Below are positions 57,431 through 64,000 of a stretch of 64,000 nucleotides of DNA, piece by piece. Origin of the DNA: Gracilaria gracilis (lineage: Eukaryota > Rhodophyta > Florideophyceae > Gracilariales > Gracilariaceae). Below the pieces are notes generated by a model that saw only the letters and a list, made by a program, of their open reading frames with translations, had not been told where the DNA came from and did no database searches. Within the stretch, counting starts at the first letter, position 1. Every line of letters starts with the position of its first letter. A program made the translations under genes and the position numbers. The stretch lies in the NCBI GenBank assembly GCA_030374805.1, contig JARGSG010000032.1, forward strand, positions 124,001-188,000. Direction: 5' to 3'.

Positions 57431-60060
57431 ATGATGAATGTCTTTCCCTTTCAGCTCGTAGTGTGCGATGTCCTCGGCTCACCTCCCTCCAATGCCCCTT
57501 CGGAGTTTAGTAGTATTTCCTGCACTCCCGTTCACTCCCCGCCGCCGCTCAACAACCCTCCCAACGCCATCGGCCCGGCCCTCGTCCGATTTTGAGGGCA
57601 TGACCTACGCGTACACGACCACGCCACTCTCGGTGCCGCCATAGCTTCCGCCGCCCCCGTCGTCGCACTCTACGTGCTCGAACGCGGCGCAGAGACCGAT
57701 GGCGCCGTTTCTTACGGGCTTCATTTATCTGCCGCCCTGACTCAGCATTGCCAGCCTTCGGACAATATTTCGTGTCTTTCAGGTATCTTTGCGCCATCCG
57801 CTGCATCCTCTCCGTTCCAGAACGCACAAGAATCTTCTTACACAGCCACTTCATCCGCCGTCGACGATGACCACCACTAGCCCCAGCCTTCGGGGACACT
57901 TTCTCCAAACGGTGGTTTTGCGCCTGGCAGGGTTCAGCGCTGGTATCTTCACCACTCGCTGCTCGTCCTTCGCAATCAGCTGCAACAACTTTCCATCACG
58001 TTGGTGTTGCGGAAGGTTGATTGTGCGGACGACACCGCCGTTGAGGTGCTGTCTGTCGCCCGCGCCCTGGGTGCCACCAGCGTATTTTCGAACAAGCGTT
58101 ACAAACCAAGAACGTAACCGATTGACGAGGCGGTCAAGTCTGGTATGCAAACGATGCAGTAAATCACTCAGGACTATGATTTGGAGACGCTCATCCATCC
58201 CTCAGCTGATTACGGCACTTTGATGACTTCCAATCAAATGCTCGCTTTTTGGCCCAATTACATGAGATTGAAATGACCATTCGACCCCAAGAAGGTCATT
58301 TCCTTGCCATGTCAGGTTGTACGATCCCTGATTTCCTCTCCAAGGAAGACTTGCCTGGGGGAAAAGTTCCGCCTTGCCTGGCCAACCAAACGTTGGCGAT
58401 TTCGAACTGCTCAATGGGTTCCGCATTAGTTGTCATGTTTCTCCTGGCCAAGTGTCATCAATTGGATGTGTTTCCGCCACACGAACCCTTGAAAGGTTTT
58501 TTAGAAGCGACCGCTTTTCTCGATTTGCTTCGGACTTCGCCAGAAGAGATGGTATGGTAGCTGTTGACGAGCTCGCCACCTCACGTCTTAGCTTGCATGT
58601 TGGATTTGGTGGAATCTCAACTCATGTTCTGTTTTGGTCTGTGGTTGATGCTGGTCCCGCAGCTGCTGCTCGGCAAGACTCTGGTGGTATCAATGCTGCA
58701 AGGCTTTTATTCAAGAAGATGAGTCTTAGGGAGTTTGGTTATTACATGTTGAGCAGGTACCCATCTGCAGCATGCAAGCCAATCATGTCAGAGTTTGAGG
58801 TATTTCCCTGAAAATAAGATGCAGATGGTACGCTCACGAGTGCATGGAAGAATGGCACCCCCAGACTTTCAATTGTTGACGCTGCAATGCGTCAACTCAT
58901 CCGTGAAGGTTGTTTGCATAACCGCATGCGTTTTCTAGCAGCTTTCTTCTTTTGAAAGTACCTGCTGTTACCATGGCCTGTTGGAGCTGCTCATATGGTC
59001 CGTACTCTTGTCGACGGTGATGAGGCTTGCAATTCACTTCGGTGGCAGTGGACAGCCGGGTGCAATTCTGAATCTTTTCCATTCTCGACACTTGTTAATC
59101 CGCTGTCGTTGCACACTCATACTCGATCTCAGTCAAGGGCTGCGCAATCGATAAGGAAACACGTTCCTGAATTGGCACACCTTGCCGATCATCTGGTATT
59201 CAGTCCTTGGAATGGTTCTGATGAGGAACCTTCAGCATAAAATGGTCCTTCTTCTTTTGCGACAGTAGAACCAGACCTGTCCGAGCTCGATTTTTAATCA
59301 GGTAGCCTCGGGGGAAAAAGGGAGTTTTTATCCTATGAGAGTTGTAACGCGACCGCAAGCCAGATATCGAGCAAGAACTGCAATGGAAGTAATGAGGAGA
59401 ATATTTGTCGCGAAAAAACGATATTATCCTGTTCTGAAAGAACCCACATCACCATGGCCAATCGATTTTGTCAATGGCGACGACAAGAAGAAAACATAAG
59501 TCACCATCCTAGAATTAGAGGACTGTGATGAATTACCAAGATTGAGTAGTGAGTCGGAGCTTTGTTACGTAACAACCTCGCTCATGCCGAACTGCAAACG
59601 GAAAGAAACAAATACTCGACGGCGGGAAGAACCTGATACGGCGTTGAACGAGATTGAGTTGAAACGTCCCCGCATTACATTCTCCCTCGAAGGAAGTCAA
59701 GGAGCGGATAAATTGCGTGGATGTGAAAGTCAAATATCGAAAGACTTGTCAGTTTCTACAAGACCAAAACCCTTTTCTGACATGAAGGGAGAACTTCATT
59801 TGGAAAACGGTAACCATTCGGGGTCACAGATGCGAGCATCACAGTTGCACCAACCCACATGGAAAAGAAAAGTTGCTGACGCCATGGGCGATCAACGGAC
59901 GGCAGAGATAAATAATTCGTCACGCAAAGAGGTCCTCGCCCTCCATCAATTCAAACGATGCGTCCGGCAACTATTCCTCGTACTTCCGACCCATATGCGT
60001 CCGTTACCGCTACCCCTAGAAAAACTCATTCTCATTGAAATATCATTACTTTGTAGTTGA
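57430..60060 (+). pseudogene. DNA photolyase/cryptochrome, decayed, with C-terminal extension
   Basis: These FAD proteins repair UV-damaged DNA or sense blue light. The plus strand gives, in order, LVRF then a stop then GHDLRVHDHATLGAA (near 57590-57640) and VVALYVLE, the antenna-binding N-terminal domain. RWYLHHSLLVLRNQL then ARALGATSVFSNKRYKP (near 57940-58110) follow. ETLIHPSADYGTLMTSNQM (near 58185-58240) comes next. The FAD domain has TSRLSLHVGFGGIS (near 58580-58620), MSLREFGYYMLSRYP (near 58720) and VDAAMRQLIREGCLHNRMRF (near 58880-58935). LRWQWTAGCN (near 59035) and RKHVPELAHLADH (near 59155) end it. YPMRVVTRPQARYRARTAME (near 59335-59385) fits the end of the fold. A hydrophilic tail of about 170 codons (59542-60057) may be a cryptochrome-like extension. 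At least six stops or frameshifts. Confidence 0.8.
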
Positions 60061-60475
60061 AAATGACCCTTGTCAGTGAAACTTCAAGGCACTTCCATGG
60101 AAGTTAATTATTTCAAAAAGTCGCATTCATGGAATATTCAGTAATCTAGGCCTTAATGACAATTCCATGAGGTTGTTCGTCCTCCAATTACTATTTCAGT
60201 GCCCTTCGTCGGTGTTCTCGGAATGCTAGTTTAGTATGCTAGATCGCTAATTGTGAAAATAAAAGTCCGAAAAAACTAGCATTTTTGCAGTTTGCGCTAG
60301 AAGGCAAGGCAAAGAAAATTTTTTTGTAAATTACGTTTCCGTTCAATGCAGTTCAAACTTCAGCTACTGGAGTTGAAGGCTAGTTTGCTGTTCCCCTGCC
60401 ACCGTTCGTAACTTTACATTCACCACACTCGTCAAAAACACTCTAAAAAATTACGAACCCACCACCAGCGCTCCC
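60061..60475. other. Intergenic, convergent gene ends
   Basis: AT-rich spacer between the end of the photolyase-type gene (plus) and the end of the coiled-coil gene (minus). No ORF or motif is seen. Confidence 0.5.
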
Positions 60476-61436
60476 TTATTCCAACCCTGCATTCGGATCC
60501 TGAGTCTCAGTTTCCCTAAATTTCAAGTTGAAGAACTCCAACGGAACACTCTCTCCATTCTTGTACACCCTCCTAGCCCCAAACCGACTTCCAACCCCTC
60601 TCAGCCTCTTCTCCTTCTGCACCTCCTGTATGCGCTCCGCCGTTCGCACAGCCGCCACCGCACTACCAAACCGAACTAGTGGCGCTCCACCCGGCAGCTG
60701 CCGCGGCATACACACCTCCCCATCCTCGTCCACCATCACCCCACCCTTTCGCCTCTTCCTCAGCCGACTTCCCTCAACCTCCCCTCCGTCCCGTTCTCTG
60801 CTCCTCCCCCTCACACTACCACGTCCACCACGAGAGCCAGGCGTCACCGGTGACCCTTTTTCTCTTCCCGCCTCCCTCCCAACGCCTCCTTGCCTCACCA
60901 GTTCCTTCACCTCCAACAACGATTGGCACGCCTTTTCCACCTGTCCCACTTGCGCCTCCAACACCTCTACACGTCCCCTCAGCCCCATATTCTCCCTTCT
61001 CAGCGTCCCCAGCTCCCTCCAAACGCACTCTACCATCCCACTCACATGCCTTCCAGTCCCCATTCCAGCCAATTTCATCCTTTTCCGAATCGTCGAAATC
61101 AAATCCATTGGCACCCCAATCTCCGACACACTCAGCACCACCCCTCCCATCTCACCAACCATCTCAGAAAGCCAGTCGTCTAAATGCCCCTTCAGATCCC
61201 CACCAAGCCTCCTCAACCACTCCTCCATCTCCGCCGCAAACCTTCTCTCCGGCCCCCCAACCCCTCCACCCCTCCATCCCCATCACCCCCACCTCCCTCT
61301 CCATCCCCACTTTCCTCCTTCTCCCCCACGCAAACCTTTTCCCCACCCTCCTCCTTCCTTACCGGTAGCGTCTCTGGTACCTCCGTCCAGTGAACCAGAG
61401 CCACTAGCTCCTCGTCCTCGACGTACCCATTCGACA
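60476..61436 (-). CDS. Coiled-coil, Arg/Gly-rich protein of unknown function (one frameshift)
   Basis: The 250-codon frame 60476-61228 starts at MEEWLRRLGGDLKGHLDDWL and contains a coiled coil (RRENMGLRGRVEVLEAQVGQ, near 60930-60990). A basic disordered stretch rich in Arg, Gly and Ser follows (near 60750-60870), then a compact C-terminus (GGAPLVRFGSAVAAVRTAER, FFNLKFRETETQD). Upstream, another frame (61213-61436) begins MSNGYVEDEELVALVHWTEV and is rich in Glu/Gly. Fusing the two needs one frame change near 61230, so either the gene is broken or the downstream ATG is used. No family is recognised; a Gag-like or chromatin-associated role is conceivable. The opposite strand carries a 306-codon Pro/Ser-rich ORF (60528-61448) that I take as the shadow. 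Confidence 0.45.
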
Positions 61437-61998
61437 TCGCAGAAATAAACGGCGGTTCACGATAACGAAGATAGATAAGAACAAGCGAGATGAACCCAAC
61501 AGTTGCAGCACTTCCACCCACTCCGCACATCCGTGGCACTGTCGGCCACACACCCACTTGCGCTGCACAACCCTTTCCCATTTACATCCACTCCTATTTC
61601 CCGCTATTCCACACCATTTCCATTTTTTTCCTAGAAATCTCCACATTTTCCCAACCTCGGTCCCTGCCATATCCCAATGAAACCCCTGATGGACCACCTC
61701 TCAAGTACCAACGGTACATAAACTCTTACTTTCTATGCTTTATTTCACTGCATACCTTCTCATAAACACACTCTTCGACCCTACCTCCTCTGCAGCCCTT
61801 CTGCCTTTTTCTTTCCATGACCGAATTATACAAATTCCCTTATCCCCTGGAACACTTTTTTCCAAGACCAGAACAACAGCCCAGTCGTGTACTTAAAGCT
61901 TTCCCTACTCCTCAGAATGTAGACCACTTTCCTTTCACAGCTACCGGCACCCGACACCTTCCAACAGCCCATACCTTCAATCAAACAAACTCATCGCA
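61437..61998. other. Divergent spacer upstream of the 61999 gene
   Basis: It lies between the start of the coiled-coil gene (minus) and the gene at 61999 (plus). A 61-codon plus ORF at 61817-62002 ends overlapping the next ATG (ATGA). It may be an upstream ORF or a leftover N-terminal extension in another frame. Confidence 0.35.
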
Positions 61999-62730
61999 AT
62001 GAGCTCCCATTCATCTCCACTCCATTCTACAATCATCCCAGCTGTTGTCGCATGTAGAGGGCGTATTAACACCATGCTTTACAACAATGGTTCCCCTCAG
62101 GACACCTTTCTCTCCATCGAAGACTTCATTTCCGCAGAGTGCCTTCCCCAAGGTCCAATCTTCTTCTGTGGCAGGAACGACCTTCTCGAAAAAGTAATTC
62201 TATCTTGTCCAGCACCACGAGCAGAAGACTTAGTCTTCATCCAGAATGGTCAAATTCTTCCCATCCTTTCCCAACACGGAATTGAGCACTGCACACGAGT
62301 CGCTCTTTACATCGCCGTTCCCACTGTCGGCGCCTCCCCACAGGATGGTGTCACGCCTCTCTCTCCAAATAGTCTAACCACAGCCACCAGAAAGTGGGTT
62401 CTGGCAATAGCTGAACGCCTCTGGACCGCAGATCTCACTTGCAGTATCGTCGACGAAAACACCTTTTCCAAGTCTTACTACCAAAAGCTCGTTTGCATCT
62501 CTTCCTTCAATCTCGTCGGTGCTCCATTTGGATTCGTTACCATGTATGAAGTGGCTACCAAGTACAAAACTATTCTCTCAACTATAATGAAGGAGCTTCT
62601 AGGCATAGTCATCTTCAACACAGGTATCTCCTTCAATATCCCTTCTACAGTGGAATCACTTCTGGAAGACGGCAGCACCCTTACTTCCTTCCCAGCTTCT
62701 TTTTCGGAGTATGAATCTAGAAATGCTTAG
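61999..62730 (+). CDS. Rossmann/ketopantoate-reductase-like conserved protein, apparently intact
   Basis: The ATG at 61999 gives 243 residues with no lesion. The N-terminus IIPAVVACRGRINTMLYNN sits where a Rossmann GxGxxG would be, but it is degenerate. GPIFFCGRNDLLEKVI (near 62150-62195) and AEDLVFIQNGQILPIL (near 62220-62270) follow. Then come TRVALYIAVPTVGASPQDG (near 62295-62355) and TATRKWVLAIAERL (near 62380-62425). SYYQKLVCISSFNLVGAPFG (near 62475-62530) leads into a helical C-terminal third. This order matches ketopantoate reductase/6-phosphogluconate-dehydrogenase-like proteins that I recall from algae and plants; substrate and catalytic role are unknown. The gene is convergent with the oxygenase gene and separated by about 260 bases. 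A GC-rich stem AGGCAGG/CCTGCCT followed by a T run near 62767-62790 may mark its 3' end. Confidence 0.6.
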   Translation: MSSHSSPLHSTIIPAVVACRGRINTMLYNNGSPQDTFLSIEDFISAECLPQGPIFFCGRNDLLEKVILSCPAPRAEDLVFIQNGQILPILSQHGIEHCTRVALYIAVPTVGASPQDGVTPLSPNSLTTATRKWVLAIAERLWTADLTCSIVDENTFSKSYYQKLVCISSFNLVGAPFGFVTMYEVATKYKTILSTIMKELLGIVIFNTGISFNIPSTVESLLEDGSTLTSFPASFSEYESRNA

Positions 62731-62992
62731 TTCTATTTCACCTCCGCAGATGAAAAACTAGCCGGAAGGCAGGACCCTGCCTTTTTCCACACCAACTATA
62801 TCAATGTTCTTATACATCACATTCTATAGTAATTAGAACAAATTGTAAACCTCGTACTCGTTGCAACTACGCACACAACCCGTTTTTGTTCTTCAATTCT
62901 TTTTAAGTTGCCGCTTAAACAAATCACCTGTTCACTTTTTATGTCAAGTCTCTATCACAAACAAACACAGCAGTATAAGTGCTACATTATAC

Positions 62993-64000
62993 CTACTCAT
63001 CGTCGTCATCCATTATCATCTGTCCTTCCTCGTATTCCCCATCTGTGTTCTCAGCAGGGCCACCTGACATATCTTCGTCTTCCTCTTTGTACTCATCCTC
63101 TCCATCTTCTATATCTTCCATTTCACTCTCTTCCTCCAAACCTTCATCATCGTCCAGCTGGTCGTTTGGGTCTTCTCCAAGCCCAAAGTCCTCTTCTACG
63201 AACTTTGACCGAAACGCTGGCTCCCTGTGCACCGCATCAGGGAGCTTGTATCCTTCAGGTACAAAATAAATGTGATACCTCAGGCAATTTTCTTTCACCA
63301 GAGCAGCCATGTACCCAGCTCCCGCATGAAATACATCCCCTCTCCCAATAAACACAGAGTAAGGCGGAACCCTGAACTTCTTTACAACCATTGTACGTGA
63401 TAACCTCCCCAAACTGTTGTCATCCGTCACATACATATTGTGAGACCTCTCACAAACCCATATCATAAATGAACTCCCTCCAGGGGCCATTACAAAGAAC
63501 CCCGGAATATCTCCCTTATCCTTCTCCACATTCGTCAACCCTCGAAAATCCGTGTGCAAAACCTGCCTTGCGTATCCCTCCCCCGTACGCAACACACGCC
63601 CTCCGGTCTGCGGCGCATACATCCTTTTCTTAGCCTTGCTGTTGCTACAAAGGCCAAGAGCCGATGCAATTTGCCCAAACCTCGCATCCAACAACGCCCG
63701 CTTTCTCACCATCATCACATTCTTCTCATCAGACTCCATGCAATCAACAATCCCCTTCTTCTTCGTAATATATCGTCCAATTCCCTGCATCCTGGCCCCA
63801 GCATCCTTTCCTTCTCCCGCGTTGATGATGGGATTCCATATCGTTCGGTTCTCTTCAAACCTCAAGTCTGGCTGCTCCTTGAAGTCCTTCTCAAAAACCT
63901 CTAGCGAACCTTCTGTCACATCTTCATCCACCACCACGCCCCTCTTTTTCGCCTCCTCTGACATACCTCTATCACTTCCGAAGTGTTCCAAAACACAGAA
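62993..64000 (-). CDS. 2OG-Fe(II)-oxygenase-like protein with acidic tail, partial
   Basis: The frame is open from the window edge, where the 5' part is cut off (the sequence before MEHFG, FCVLEHFGSDRG, is coding), to a stop at 62993: at least 332 codons without lesion. VLHTDFRG (HxD iron motif, near 63555) and GFFVMAPGGSSFMIWVCERS (near 63440-63500) are followed by VFIGRGDVFHAGAGY (distal His, near 63310-63350). LRYHIYFVPEG (2OG-binding Arg candidate, near 63265-63285) comes next. The last about 80 residues are almost all Asp/Glu/Ser/Gly. The HxD...H...R spacing fits the double-stranded beta-helix of non-haem iron oxygenases. The nearest relative here is the decayed gene at 26655-29770, whose N-terminal half carries nuclear motifs. 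The substrate is unknown; a nucleic-acid or chromatin target is a hypothesis. Confidence 0.6.
   Translation of the reverse strand, partial: FCVLEHFGSDRGMSEEAKKRGVVVDEDVTEGSLEVFEKDFKEQPDLRFEENRTIWNPIINAGEGKDAGARMQGIGRYITKKKGIVDCMESDEKNVMMVRKRALLDARFGQIASALGLCSNSKAKKRMYAPQTGGRVLRTGEGYARQVLHTDFRGLTNVEKDKGDIPGFFVMAPGGSSFMIWVCERSHNMYVTDDNSLGRLSRTMVVKKFRVPPYSVFIGRGDVFHAGAGYMAALVKENCLRYHIYFVPEGYKLPDAVHREPAFRSKFVEEDFGLGEDPNDQLDDDEGLEEESEMEDIEDGEDEYKEEDEDMSGGPAENTDGEYEEGQMIMDDDDE

Noticed and set aside
60528..61448. 306-codon plus-strand ORF rich in Pro, Ser and Thr
   Set aside because: It mirrors the coiled-coil gene on the other strand, and its low-complexity product follows from GC-biased codons of that gene.

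Overview
This is a stretch of nuclear DNA from an intron-poor eukaryote, most likely a multicellular red alga. That placement is an inference from the overall picture: long uninterrupted ORFs, signal-anchored glycosyltransferases, a DIRS-type retroelement with a tyrosine recombinase, TNP2-type transposase remnants, and host genes of mitochondrial, peroxisomal and ER type. No single feature is diagnostic. There are no operons, CRISPR arrays or rRNA genes. The striking property is decay: most recognisable host genes are broken by several in-frame stops and frameshifts, with transposable elements packed between them.

Layout. 0.1-3.1 kb: decayed TNP2/CACTA-type transposase. 4.8-5.7 kb: weak unidentified remnant. 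6.6-8.6 kb: M20-family dipeptidase pseudogene (minus). 10.26-10.69 kb: a 435-bp almost perfect palindromic foldback element. 14.28-15.51 kb: two unrelated gene fragments fused head to tail on the minus strand, pyruvate dehydrogenase E1-alpha then a peroxisomal-type (ABCD) ABC ATPase. 20.2-20.9 kb: C-terminal remnant of a second TNP2-type transposase. 21.4-26.5 kb: DIRS-like retroelement (Gag-like, RT-RNase H, tyrosine recombinase). 26.66-29.77 kb: decayed large gene whose C-terminus is a 2OG-Fe(II)-oxygenase-like domain; a better preserved paralogue enters from the right edge at 63-64 kb. 31-33 kb: unrecognised decayed gene.

36.1-42.5 kb is an AT-rich island with the two best intact genes: a GT77-like nucleotide-diphospho-sugar transferase (minus) and a 936-residue bifunctional GT2-GT32 glycosyltransferase (plus). 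Both are predicted Golgi type II membrane proteins. 46.2-50.2 kb: SAC3/GANP-type mRNA-export gene, decayed. 51-54.6 kb: a tandemly duplicated head-to-head gene pair, a PQ-loop/MPDU1-like membrane protein (minus) opposite a WD40-like fragment (plus). One PQ-loop copy is split by a MITE, and a second copy of the foldback element lies between the units. 57.4-60.1 kb: photolyase/cryptochrome pseudogene. 60.5-61.4 kb: coiled-coil protein of unknown role. 62.0-62.7 kb: intact Rossmann/ketopantoate-reductase-like protein, convergent with the oxygenase at the right edge.

Most of the window looks like a graveyard of duplicated or captured host genes plus mobile DNA. Plausibly functional protein genes are few: the two glycosyltransferases, the 62.0-62.7 kb gene, the partial oxygenase and possibly the retroelement ORFs. 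All homology calls were made by reading motifs, without database searches. Boundaries of broken genes are good to roughly 10-50 bases.
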